Shown piece by piece: positions 52,199 to 60,824 of a stretch of 64,000 bases of DNA. The DNA comes from Marivita sp. GX14005 (lineage in GTDB: Bacteria > Pseudomonadota > Alphaproteobacteria > Rhodobacterales > Rhodobacteraceae): the NCBI RefSeq assembly GCF_023370775.1, contig NZ_JAMCCQ010000004.1, positions 62,001 to 126,000 on the forward strand, read 5' to 3'. The translations under genes and the position numbers were made by a program. Under the pieces are notes generated by a model. The model was not told the origin of the DNA. It made no database searches and saw only the letters and a program-made list of their open reading frames with translations. Numbering within the stretch: position 1 is the first letter of the stretch; each line of letters starts with the position of its first letter.

Positions 52199-52363
52199 TC
52201 AATCGAATATCGCGATCACGCCCAGCAGGACGAGAATGAACAGCACCAGAACGATTCCGATCAGAATTTTCGCGCCGGTCAGGGCTGCGCCCGAAATGGT
52301 GCCGAAGCCCAGAAGCGCCGCGATGGCGGCAACGGCGAGAAGGATGAAAATCCACTTGATCAT
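52199..52363 (-). CDS. DUF1328 small membrane protein
   Basis: A 54-residue very hydrophobic protein with two membrane helices (IKWIFILLAVAAIAALLGFGTISG and AKILIGIVLVLFILVLLGVIAIF), the complete DUF1328/YtjA fold. The function is unknown; members are often stress-induced. The ATG at 52363 has an AAAGGA Shine-Dalgarno, and the longer upstream frame has no similarity. It is followed by its own strong terminator. It lies downstream of the FdhF-like gene in the same direction. Confidence 0.85.
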   Translation of the reverse strand: MIKWIFILLAVAAIAALLGFGTISGAALTGAKILIGIVLVLFILVLLGVIAIFD

Positions 52364-52422
52364 AGCTTGGTCCTTTCCTGTTTCTCCGGCGCGCGCCGGT
52401 TTCGCAAGGCAAACGCGCCAGA

Positions 52423-54711
52423 TCACGAAAGGATCCGCACCGGCGCGCCCTTATAGGCCGGGGTTTGCGAATTGCGCTCGTGATAGGAGAGCGGAACCAG
52501 CGGATTGAGTTCGGGATAGTAGCCCGCCACGCATCCGGCGGGCAGATCGAAGGCGGTGATCTTCAGCGGTCCGACCTTGCGCGTGACGCCATCTTCGATC
52601 GCCGATTGCAATGTCACCTCCTGCCCTTCGGTCAGGCCAAGCCGCGCGATCTCGTCCCGGTTGATGAGCACGACATCCCGGCTGCCTTCAAGGCCGCGCA
52701 GGCGGTCAGAAAAACCGTAGATGGTGGTATTGAACTGATCGTTCGAGCGCAGCGTGACCAGCGTCATCTCGGCCCCATCCGTGTTTCGCCCAAGCGCGGA
52801 GACCGTGGTCGGGGCGACGAACTTGGCGCGCCCGCTATCGGTTTGCCAGTCGCGTTCCCGCGCGGCATTGCCGCGATAGAAGCCTCCTGGCTCCATCATG
52901 CGGGCATTGAAATCGCGAAAATCGTCCGGATAGGTCTCTTCGATCAGATCGCGGACCAGATCGTAATTCCTCGTCCACTCCCCCCATTTCAGCTGCGGGT
53001 TGGGATCGAGCGTCGCTTCGGCGATGCCGGCGATGATCGCAAGCTCCGATTTGCAGGTCTTGGCTGGCGGGTCCGCCCGCCCGATGGAGCCGTAGATATG
53101 GCTGAGCGAATCCTCCATCGTGACGGCCTGCGGCACCCCGTTCTGCTCGTCGCGATCCGTGCGGCCAAGACAGGGCAGGATATAGGACACCTCGCCCGGC
53201 GTCAGATGCGAGCGGTTGGGCTTCGTGGCGATGGACACCGTCAGCCGCAGCTTCGGCCACGCGTCCTCCATCCGCGCGCGGTCCGGCAGGGCGCGCACGA
53301 GATTGCCGCCAAGCTGGATCATCGCCTTGACCGATCCATCGAGGATGCCGTCGCAGGCATGAACCGCGTTCAGCCCGTTCTTCTCAGGCGGCTCGAAGCC
53401 GAACATCTCGCGCAGCTTGTCCAGCGGCACGCTGCCCGTCCGCTCTGCGATGCCGACGGTGCGCTGGCCCTGCACGTTGGAATGGCCCCGCACCGGGGAA
53501 ATCCCCGCGCCGGGGCGCCCTATATTGCCGCGCATCATCAAGAGGTTCACCAGCATCCCGAGGTTCAGCCAGCCTTCGACATGCTGCGTGAGACCCATGC
53601 CGTAGATGCCGATCACCTTTTCGGACGACAGGTAGATATCCGCAGCCCGTTGCAGCATCTCCCGCGTAAGTCCGGAATGGCGTTCGATCTCCTCCCAGCC
53701 GATGGCGCGCACGGCCTTTTCGGTGGCCTCGAACCCTTCGGTATGATCGCGGATGAACGCGTGATCGAGCACCGTGCCGGGGGCGGCATCCTCGGCGGCC
53801 AGAACGCATTTCATCAGCCCGGCCAGTGCCGCGATATCGCCGCCGGGGCGGACCTGGAAATATTCCTCGGAGATTTTCGTAGGCTTGCCGACCGTCATCT
53901 GCGCGGGGTTTTGCGGATCGACGAATTCGATCAGCCCGCGCTCCCGCACCGGGTTGAAGGTGACGATCCGGCAGCCGCGCTCCACCGCCGCCTTGAGCGG
54001 ATGCAAAAAGCGCGGCGAATTGGTGCCGGTGTTCTGCCCGAAAAAGAAGATCGCGTCGCATTCCTCGAAATCGTCGAGCGTGCAGGTGCCGACCGGCACG
54101 CCGATCTGGTTCTTGAGGTTCACCGATGTCGTCTCGTGGCACATGTTAGACGATTGCGGCAGGTTGTTATGCCCCATCGCCCTTGCAAAAAGCGCGTAGA
54201 GGTAGCTTGCCTCCAGCCCGGCATGGCCCGAGGAATAGAACACCGCCTCCTCGGGCCGCATCGCGCGCAACTCGGCGCCGATCTCTGCAAAGGCGTCCTT
54301 CCAGGGGATCGGCAGATAGCGGTCGCTGCCCGGATCGTAGCGGAGCGGGTGCGTCAGCCGGCCCGCCTTCTCAAGCTCGTGGTCATGCCAGCCGCGCAAT
54401 TCGCTTAGCGTGTGCTCGGCGAAGAACTCTGGCGTCGCGCGCTCCGGGGTCAACTCCCAGAGCGTTGCCTTCGCGCCGTTTTCGCAGAATTCGAACGCGT
54501 GCGGCTTGGCCGGTTTGGCCCAGGCGCAGGAGGTGCACATGACGCCGCCCGGCTTGTTCTGTTTGGCCAGGATCGACAGCGCGACCGGCGTGGCATGGGT
54601 TTCGCCGAAGATGCGCGCCACGCCCTTCAGCGAGCCCCAACCGCCCGTAGAGTTGTCGTATTCGGGTGTATCGCTATCGTGAGCGGTCTTGCGATGTCTG
54701 TCCTCTGCCAT
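52423..54711 (-). CDS. FdhF/YdeP family molybdopterin oxidoreductase
   Basis: A 762-residue molybdopterin bis-MGD oxidoreductase of the FdhF/YdeP family. The N-terminal cysteines for a 4Fe-4S cluster appear in MCTSCAWAKPAK and FEFCENG. The cofactor segments include SSGHAGLEASYLYALFARAMG, SSNMCHETTS, FFFGQNTGTNSPRFLHPL and PGAGISPVRGHSNVQGQRT. The C-terminal MopB domain has LRSNDQFNTTIYGFSDRLRG. The substrate is uncertain and formate is not assured. It is divergent from fdhD, whose product sulfurates the Mo cofactor of such enzymes. Confidence 0.88.
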   Translation of the reverse strand: MAEDRHRKTAHDSDTPEYDNSTGGWGSLKGVARIFGETHATPVALSILAKQNKPGGVMCTSCAWAKPAKPHAFEFCENGAKATLWELTPERATPEFFAEHTLSELRGWHDHELEKAGRLTHPLRYDPGSDRYLPIPWKDAFAEIGAELRAMRPEEAVFYSSGHAGLEASYLYALFARAMGHNNLPQSSNMCHETTSVNLKNQIGVPVGTCTLDDFEECDAIFFFGQNTGTNSPRFLHPLKAAVERGCRIVTFNPVRERGLIEFVDPQNPAQMTVGKPTKISEEYFQVRPGGDIAALAGLMKCVLAAEDAAPGTVLDHAFIRDHTEGFEATEKAVRAIGWEEIERHSGLTREMLQRAADIYLSSEKVIGIYGMGLTQHVEGWLNLGMLVNLLMMRGNIGRPGAGISPVRGHSNVQGQRTVGIAERTGSVPLDKLREMFGFEPPEKNGLNAVHACDGILDGSVKAMIQLGGNLVRALPDRARMEDAWPKLRLTVSIATKPNRSHLTPGEVSYILPCLGRTDRDEQNGVPQAVTMEDSLSHIYGSIGRADPPAKTCKSELAIIAGIAEATLDPNPQLKWGEWTRNYDLVRDLIEETYPDDFRDFNARMMEPGGFYRGNAARERDWQTDSGRAKFVAPTTVSALGRNTDGAEMTLVTLRSNDQFNTTIYGFSDRLRGLEGSRDVVLINRDEIARLGLTEGQEVTLQSAIEDGVTRKVGPLKITAFDLPAGCVAGYYPELNPLVPLSYHERNSQTPAYKGAPVRILS

Positions 54712-54832
54712 GTCGTTTCTCCCGCGAGAAGGTCAAGATTGCACGGAACCCCGCACCGGCGCGCCTCGTTAAAGGCGAAGAGCCGCCCGGTTGTGCGGCG
54801 TCACCGCCGCGCCGAACGTAAGGAGCGACCCC

Positions 54833-55693
54833 ATGACCGGACCCGCCATTGCCCCCGTGCTTCCGTCTGACAATAGCGATCGGCAGCCGCGATGGTTCCA
54901 CGAGAGTTCGCAAGCCCGCGCCGATGCCACTGTCTCGCGCGCCGTCGCTGCCGAAGAGCCGGTCGCGATCGAGGTCAACGGCTTCGGCCTTGCGGTGATG
55001 ATGGCCACGCCGACCGATCTCGACGATTTCGCCACCGGCTTTGCCGTGGCCGAAGGGTTGCTTTGCCCCGATGAGACCCCCCGCTTCACCGAAGTCGCGC
55101 GCGTTCCGGGCGGAGTGATCGTGCGGCTTGGCCTTGCGCCGGGTGCCGAGGGCGCAACGCATTTGGCGGCGCGGGTGCGCACGCGCGTGTCGGAAAGCGC
55201 GTGCGGGCTTTGCGGAATGGAAAGCCTTAATTCGCTCGCCAAGCCGTTGCCGCGCGTCGTGCATCCCGTGCGCCCCGATGACACGGCGGTGCGCCGCGTG
55301 CTGCGCGATCTGCGCGCCCATCAGCCGCTTTCGCGCGAGACGGCCGCCGCCCACGCCGCCACGCTGTGCGACATGCACGGACGTATCCTCTTGGTGCGCG
55401 AGGATGTCGGGCGGCACAATGCGCTCGACAAGCTCGTCGGCGGAGCGATGCGAAGCGGCATCGCGTTGCGCGGGCGGTTCGCACTGATGACCTCGCGGCT
55501 TTCTTTCGAACTGGTGGAAAAGGCCGTCCGCGCCGGGATCGGTGGGCTGGTGTCGATCTCGGCCCCCACTTCCATGGCGCTTCACCGGGCGGAGGAGGCC
55601 GGCCTTCCGGTCATCGTCCGCGCGCGCCCCGGCGGCATGCGCCGCCCCGCCCCCGCGCCGGACGATCACGCCGACCGCATCGCCGCGCAATGA
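54833..55693 (+). CDS. fdhD: Formate dehydrogenase accessory sulfurtransferase
   Basis: A 286-residue FdhD protein that transfers sulfur from the IscS desulfurase to the Mo/W bis-MGD cofactor of formate dehydrogenase-like enzymes. The essential CxxC motif is in SACGLCGMES and conserved ILLVREDVGRHNALDKLVG follows. The ATG at 54833 has an AAGGAGCG Shine-Dalgarno. It is divergent from the FdhF-like gene. Unusually, its stop overlaps the start of cyoA by 4 bases. Confidence 0.93.
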   Translation: MTGPAIAPVLPSDNSDRQPRWFHESSQARADATVSRAVAAEEPVAIEVNGFGLAVMMATPTDLDDFATGFAVAEGLLCPDETPRFTEVARVPGGVIVRLGLAPGAEGATHLAARVRTRVSESACGLCGMESLNSLAKPLPRVVHPVRPDDTAVRRVLRDLRAHQPLSRETAAAHAATLCDMHGRILLVREDVGRHNALDKLVGGAMRSGIALRGRFALMTSRLSFELVEKAVRAGIGGLVSISAPTSMALHRAEEAGLPVIVRARPGGMRRPAPAPDDHADRIAAQ

Positions 55694-56622
55694 CGCGGCT
55701 CATCGTCATATCCGCGCTCGCGCTGGTCGCGGGCAGCGCGGGTGCGGAGATCAGCTTTCTCGATCCGGCCGGCCCGGTCGCCGAAGCGCAGCGCGATCAC
55801 CTCATCAAGGTGACAGCTATCACCATGATCGCCATCGTTCCGGTGCTTATCGGCGTGCCGCTGATCCTGTGGCGCTATCACCGGGTGCATGGCAGCGGGC
55901 GCTACAAGCCGCATGACGGGCTCTATCGCCCCGATTGGCAATTCTCCGGCCCGCTGGAGGCGGCCATGTGGGGCGTGCCGTTTCTCATCATCGTTTTTCT
56001 GGGCTGGACGCTCTGGAATGAAACCGACCGTTTCGATCCCTACCGCGCGCTTGGTCCCGATCCGGTGGAGGTGCAGGCCATCGGCCTCGATTGGAAATGG
56101 CTTTTTCTCTACCCCGATCAGGGGCTTGCCACGCTCGACCGGCTTGTCCTTCCCGAAAACCGGCCCGTGAGGATCGCGCTGACCACCGATACCGTGATGC
56201 AGAGCTTCCGTGTCTCGGCGCTGGCGGGGCAGATCTATGCGATGCCGGGGATGCGCACCGAAGTGAACCTGATCGCCGACCGGCCCGGCCGGTTGCGCGG
56301 CGAGAACCTGCAATATAACGGCACAGGCTTTGCCGGGCAGACCTTCGCCGTCGATGTGCTGAGCGACGAGGATTGGCAAGGCTGGGCCGCCGAGACCCCT
56401 GAACGAACACTGGACGCGCGTGCTTATCGCCTTATCGCCCGGCGCGGCACGGCGCAGGAGGCGCGCGAGGCGCTTGGCCTTGCGGGTGGCAGCGCGGCGC
56501 GGTTCCGGCTGGACCGTCCCGATCTCTTCGATGCGGTGATCGCCCGGTATCACACCGGCGAGCCGCTTCCCGCCGCGGAGCAACCCGGCGCGCCGACCTA
56601 CGAGGTGCCTGATGAGAACTGA
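55690..56622 (+). CDS. cyoA: Quinol oxidase subunit II
   Basis: A 310-residue subunit II of a bo3-type quinol oxidase. It has a cleavable signal, two membrane helices (about 40-60 and 95-115) and a C-terminal cupredoxin domain (LDWKWLFLYP, IYAMPGMRTEVNLIADRPG, NGTGFAGQTF). The protein has no cysteine at all, so it cannot bind CuA. That marks it as quinol- rather than cytochrome c-oxidising. It also lacks the lipobox of E. coli CyoA. The ATG overlaps the fdhD stop. Confidence 0.9.
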   Translation: MTRLIVISALALVAGSAGAEISFLDPAGPVAEAQRDHLIKVTAITMIAIVPVLIGVPLILWRYHRVHGSGRYKPHDGLYRPDWQFSGPLEAAMWGVPFLIIVFLGWTLWNETDRFDPYRALGPDPVEVQAIGLDWKWLFLYPDQGLATLDRLVLPENRPVRIALTTDTVMQSFRVSALAGQIYAMPGMRTEVNLIADRPGRLRGENLQYNGTGFAGQTFAVDVLSDEDWQGWAAETPERTLDARAYRLIARRGTAQEAREALGLAGGSAARFRLDRPDLFDAVIARYHTGEPLPAAEQPGAPTYEVPDEN

Positions 56623-58690
56623 CCCGATCTTCGGGCGGCTCGACTGGAGCGTCACGCCCTTCGACGATTTTGCCGCCGATCCTTCTCTCAACGAATTCGT
56701 TGCGACCGCTGCTGCGGCGATGGTTCCGCTCGGCGCGCTGGCGGTCATCGCGTTCCTGACGTGGAAGCGCCTTTGGGGGCCGCTCTGGCGCGATTGGCTG
56801 ACAAGCGCGGATCACAAGAAGATCGGTATCATGTATATCGTTCTGGCCGGCGTGATGCTGCTGCGCGGAGTGGCCGAGGGCGCGGTGATGCGCACGCATC
56901 AGGTCACGGCGCTCGATGGCGGGATGCTGTCGGCCGAGCATTTCGCGCAGCTTTTCTCCACCCATGGCACGATCATGATCTTCTTCGTCGCAACGCCGCT
57001 GGTGACGGGGCTGATGAATTTCGCCGTCCCGCTCCAGATCGGCGCGCGCGATGTCGCGTTCCCGGTGCTCAACCAGGTCAGCCTGGGTCTGACGGCGGCC
57101 GGCGCGGGGCTGGTGATGGTCTCGCTCGTGATCGGCAAGTTCGGCACCGGTGGCTGGACGATGTATCCGCCTTATACCGGCAAGGCCTTCAGCCCCGGCC
57201 CCGGCGTCGATTACTGGGTCTGGGCGATCTTCATCTCCGGCATAGGCTCCACGCTTGCGGGGCTGAATATCGCCGTGACGATCTACAAGAACCGCGCGCC
57301 GGGGATGCGGTTCCTGCGGATGCCGATGTTCACGTGGACGGCGCTTTGCACCTCGATCATGATGGTCTACGCCTTCCCCGCGCTGACCGTCGCCAGCGCG
57401 ATGCTGATGCTCGATCGCTATCTCGACTTCCGGTTCTTCACCAACGATCTGGGCGGGAACATGATGCAATATGCCAACATCTTCTGGATGTTCGGCCACC
57501 CGGAGGTCTATATCGTCGTGCTGCCCGCCTATGGCGTCTTTTCCGAAGTCTCGGCGACCTTTTCGGCCAAGCGGCTCTATGGCTACAATTCCCTCGTCAT
57601 CGCAACGATGGCGATTGCGGTGATTTCCTTCACCGTCTGGCTGCATCACTTCTTCACCATGGGTCAGGGCGCGAATGTGAACGCGGCCTTCGGCATCGCC
57701 ACGATGATCATCGCGGTGCCGACCGGCGTGAAGGTCTATGACTGGATGGCGACGATGTTCCGGGGCCGGGTGAGGCTTTCGGTGCCGATCATCTACCTTG
57801 TCGGGTTCTTTTTCCTCTTCGTCTTCGGGGGGCTGACCGGCGTGATCCTGGCGAACCCGACCATCGACTACCAGGTGCACAATTCGCAATTCCTCGTTGC
57901 GCATTTTCACAACGTGCTGATCCCCGGCGTGCTGTTCGGCGTCTTGGCAGGCATCCATTACTGGTTCCCCAAGGCCTTCGGCTTCCGCCTGCATGAACGT
58001 CACGCGCGATGGGCCGCTTATTTGTGGTTCGCCGGGTTCTCGCTCGCCTTCCTGCCGCTCTACTGGCTGGGGCTGATGGGCATGCCGCGCCGGGCGGCGA
58101 GCTATGACAACCCGGCCTTCGAGCCGGTGATGTGGGTTGCCGCCGGTGGCGCGATGCTTGTCGTCGCGGCGCTTCTGCTCACGCTCTGGACCTTCTACTC
58201 CAGCGCGCGCGACCGCGCGGAACTGGCCTGCCCGCTTGGCGATCCGTGGGACGGGCGCAGCCTCGAATGGGCCATGCCCGCGCCCCCGCCACCCTACAAC
58301 TTTCACGCGCTGCCCTACGTGAAGGCCCTCGATCCCTTCACCATCGAAAAGGCCGAAGGCACGCCCTATTGCGCCGCCGAGCGATACGAGGATGTCGAAC
58401 TGCCGCGCAATTCCGCGCTCGGCCTCTGGATCGGCGCGGCCTCCGGCATCATGGGTTTCGCGATGGTCTGGTGGATCTGGTGGCTCGCGGCGCTCGGCGC
58501 TTTGGCCATCATCGGAGGGCTCATCGCCCGTGCCTTCGTCACCGACACGACCCGCACGATCCCGGCGGCCCAGGTGAAACGCGATCACATGGCCTTCCTG
58601 AGCCGCGTCCGCCGCGCCCGCCCGGTCGACCGGGACAAGGAAACCGCGCCCGCAAACATGGGCCTCGCCGATCCCGAGGTGCCGGCATGA
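56612..58690 (+). CDS. cyoB: Quinol oxidase subunit I
   Basis: A 692-residue heme-copper oxidase subunit I with about 15 membrane helices. The core ligands are visible: an early heme His in LFSTHGTIMIFF, the CuB His-Tyr pair in GHPEVYIVVLP, HHFFTMG, and the heme ligands in LVAHFHNVLIPG. The D-channel entry ARDVAFPVLN is present. Of the E. coli quinol-site residues, R71, H98 and Q101 correspond to R85, H110 and Q113 here, but D75 is replaced by E89. It overlaps cyoA by 11 bases and cyoC by 4. Confidence 0.93.
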   Translation: MRTDPIFGRLDWSVTPFDDFAADPSLNEFVATAAAAMVPLGALAVIAFLTWKRLWGPLWRDWLTSADHKKIGIMYIVLAGVMLLRGVAEGAVMRTHQVTALDGGMLSAEHFAQLFSTHGTIMIFFVATPLVTGLMNFAVPLQIGARDVAFPVLNQVSLGLTAAGAGLVMVSLVIGKFGTGGWTMYPPYTGKAFSPGPGVDYWVWAIFISGIGSTLAGLNIAVTIYKNRAPGMRFLRMPMFTWTALCTSIMMVYAFPALTVASAMLMLDRYLDFRFFTNDLGGNMMQYANIFWMFGHPEVYIVVLPAYGVFSEVSATFSAKRLYGYNSLVIATMAIAVISFTVWLHHFFTMGQGANVNAAFGIATMIIAVPTGVKVYDWMATMFRGRVRLSVPIIYLVGFFFLFVFGGLTGVILANPTIDYQVHNSQFLVAHFHNVLIPGVLFGVLAGIHYWFPKAFGFRLHERHARWAAYLWFAGFSLAFLPLYWLGLMGMPRRAASYDNPAFEPVMWVAAGGAMLVVAALLLTLWTFYSSARDRAELACPLGDPWDGRSLEWAMPAPPPPYNFHALPYVKALDPFTIEKAEGTPYCAAERYEDVELPRNSALGLWIGAASGIMGFAMVWWIWWLAALGALAIIGGLIARAFVTDTTRTIPAAQVKRDHMAFLSRVRRARPVDRDKETAPANMGLADPEVPA

Positions 58691-59304
58691 CACAGGCGAA
58701 GCATCCCGGCCTGAACCTCGGCGCGACGCATCCCGAAGCGCATGAAAGCAGCGAGACGCCCGCCTTCGGCTTCTGGGTCTTCCTGATGAGCGATCTCATC
58801 ATCTTCGCGATCCTCTTCGCGCATTACGTCGTCATGCAGGACGCGCGCGCAGGCGGGCCCGGCCCGGAAGAGCTGTTCGATCTTAAAAGCGTGGCGATGC
58901 AAACCGCGCTTCTGCTCGCCAGTTCCTTCACCTATGGCATGGTCAGCCTGTCGATGAAGCATCACGACCGTCCTGCGCCCGTCATGCTTTGGCTCGTGGT
59001 CACGGCCCTGCTCGGGGCTGCGTTCCTCGGGCTGGAGCTGCGCGATTTCGCCAGCATGATCGACGAGGGCGCGCCGCCGCAGCGCAGTGGCTATCTCTCC
59101 GCGCTCTGGGCGCTGGTTGGGTTGCACGGGCTTCATGTCACCGCGGGCATGATCTGGATCGGCCTGATGCTGGCGCTGCTCGCCCTTCGCGGGCTGACCG
59201 CTCAGATCAAGACGCGGCTCCTGCTGCTCGGGCTCTACTGGCATTTCCTCGACCTGATCTGGATCGGCATCCTTTCGGTCGTCTATCTTGGAGGTCTGGC
59301 ATGA
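58687..59304 (+). CDS. cyoC: Quinol oxidase subunit III
   Basis: A 205-residue CyoC with five membrane helices. Segments FGFWVFLMSDLIIFAILFAHYVVM, LASSFTYGMVSLSMKHHD and LVGLHGLHVTAGMIWIGLML are typical. It overlaps cyoB and cyoD by 4 bases each, giving tightly coupled translation of the oxidase. Confidence 0.93.
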   Translation: MTQAKHPGLNLGATHPEAHESSETPAFGFWVFLMSDLIIFAILFAHYVVMQDARAGGPGPEELFDLKSVAMQTALLLASSFTYGMVSLSMKHHDRPAPVMLWLVVTALLGAAFLGLELRDFASMIDEGAPPQRSGYLSALWALVGLHGLHVTAGMIWIGLMLALLALRGLTAQIKTRLLLLGLYWHFLDLIWIGILSVVYLGGLA

Positions 59305-59603
59305 AAACGGACGCCCGCAGCGAGCTTCGCCGCTACATCACCGGCGCCGCGCTGTCTGCCCTGCTGACGGCAGCGGCGTTCTGGGCGGTTGTCTCCGATG
59401 GCGTGACGCGCGGAACGGCGCTCTGGATCGTCGGTCTTTGCGCTCTGGCGCAGATCGCGGCGCAGCTTCGGTTCTTTCTGCATATCGGGGCCCATACCAA
59501 ACGCGAGGATCTCTATCTCATCCTCTTTTCGGTGCTGCTGGCCGGACTGATGATCGGCGGGACGATCTGGATCATGGCCAGCCTGCAGACGCGGATGCAC
59601 TGA
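59301..59603 (+). CDS. cyoD: Quinol oxidase subunit IV
   Basis: A 100-residue CyoD with three membrane helices. QLRFFLHIGAHTKREDLYLILFS matches the family core. It ends the cyoABCD operon; no cyoE (heme O synthase) follows, so that gene must lie elsewhere. Confidence 0.92.
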   Translation: MKTDARSELRRYITGAALSALLTAAAFWAVVSDGVTRGTALWIVGLCALAQIAAQLRFFLHIGAHTKREDLYLILFSVLLAGLMIGGTIWIMASLQTRMH

Positions 59604-59605
59604 CC

Positions 59606-59619
59606 CAGGGTCAACCCTG
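59606..59619. other. Palindrome between cyoD and the RND operon
   Basis: CAGGGT-CA-ACCCTG is a perfect inverted repeat starting 3 bases after the cyoD stop, in the 117 bases before the RND fusion-protein gene. It could be an operator for the efflux genes or part of a weak terminator for cyo. A TTGACA at 59640-59645 follows but lacks a matching -10 box. Confidence 0.35.
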
Positions 59620-59720
59620 TGCCCGCCCGGCCCATGTCCTTGACAATAGGAGCCGGGAGGAACAGTTGATCCTCAACCGATGACCGGCCATCAAGACGGG
59701 CCGATGAAAAAGGACCGGAC

Positions 59721-60824
59721 ATGATCAAGCGCCTCGTTATCGCCATCATCCTTCTCGCAGCGATCGCCGGGGGCGTAATCTGGTTCAACCTGTTCCGCGA
59801 CAACATGATCGCCCAGATCTTCTCGGGTCGCACTGCCCCCGCCGTGCCGGTTGCAACGGTCGAAGCGACGCCGGGCGAATGGGTTCCCGCGCTCGAAGCC
59901 ATCGGCACGATCTATGCGGCACGCGGCATCGAGCTTTCCGTCGAAGCGGGCGGCGTGGTCGAGGCGGTGAATTTCGAGGGCAACGACAAGGTGGAGGAAG
60001 GCCAGATCCTGGTCCGCATTTCGGATTCCATCGAACTGGCACAGAAGAACGCCGCCGAAGCGCGCGCCAATCTGGCGCGCCAATCGCTCGACCGGGTGCA
60101 ATCGCTCGGCGAACGCGGTGTCGCCGCCGATGCCTCTGTGCAGGAGGCGCAGGCCAACCTCTCCGCCGCGACAGCGGATGTGGAGCGGATCCAGGCGCAG
60201 ATCGACCAGAAGGTCATCCGCGCACCCTTCAGCGGCGAAATCGGTATTCCCGAGGTCGAGATCGGCGAATTCGTCGCCCCCGGCGCGCCGATCGCCACGC
60301 TGCAGGATCTGTCGATGCTGCGCGTCGAATTCTCGCTGCCCGAACAGCAGCGCCCGCGCCTCTCCATTGGCCAGAGCGTGACCGTCACCTCCGAAGAGGG
60401 CGTGCGGGCAGAAGGCCGGATCACCGCCATCGAGCCGCGCATCGATCCCGTGACGCGCCTCGTCTCAGTCCGGGCGGAGCTCGAGAACCCGCAAGGGCGG
60501 CTCAATCCCGGCCAGTTCGTGCGCGTGCGCATCGCGCTTCCGGCGCAGGACGGGGTGATCGCGCTGCCGCAAACCGCCGTCGTGACAAGCCTTTACGGCG
60601 ACTACGTCTACGCGGTCAGGCCGGCCGAAGACGATAGCGAGTCGCTCGTCGCGCGGCAGGTCTTCGTGCGCACCGGGTTGCGGCAGGATACGCTCGTCGA
60701 AGTGACCGAGGGCGTGAAGGCCGGAGATCTCATCGTCACCGCCGGACAGAACCGGCTGTCGAACGGCTCGCCCGTGACGCTCGAGGAAGAGACCGAAGCC
60801 GCCGATGCCGGAGATGCGCAATGA
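59721..60824 (+). CDS. RND efflux periplasmic adaptor (membrane fusion protein)
   Basis: A 367-residue HlyD/AcrA-type adaptor anchored by an N-terminal helix (RLVIAIILLAAIAGGVIWF) instead of a lipobox. The lipoyl/barrel-sandwich halves are seen in GGVVEAVNFEGNDKVEEGQILVRI and IRAPFSGEIGIPEVEIGEFV, flanking an alanine-rich helical hairpin (about 105-155). A C-terminal membrane-proximal domain follows. AAAGGA precedes the ATG. It overlaps the pump gene by 4 bases. Confidence 0.92.
   Translation: MIKRLVIAIILLAAIAGGVIWFNLFRDNMIAQIFSGRTAPAVPVATVEATPGEWVPALEAIGTIYAARGIELSVEAGGVVEAVNFEGNDKVEEGQILVRISDSIELAQKNAAEARANLARQSLDRVQSLGERGVAADASVQEAQANLSAATADVERIQAQIDQKVIRAPFSGEIGIPEVEIGEFVAPGAPIATLQDLSMLRVEFSLPEQQRPRLSIGQSVTVTSEEGVRAEGRITAIEPRIDPVTRLVSVRAELENPQGRLNPGQFVRVRIALPAQDGVIALPQTAVVTSLYGDYVYAVRPAEDDSESLVARQVFVRTGLRQDTLVEVTEGVKAGDLIVTAGQNRLSNGSPVTLEEETEAADAGDAQ

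Noticed and set aside
56432-58693. 753-residue minus-strand open frame
   Set aside because: It is the antisense shadow of cyoB, which is identified by conserved heme-copper ligands.
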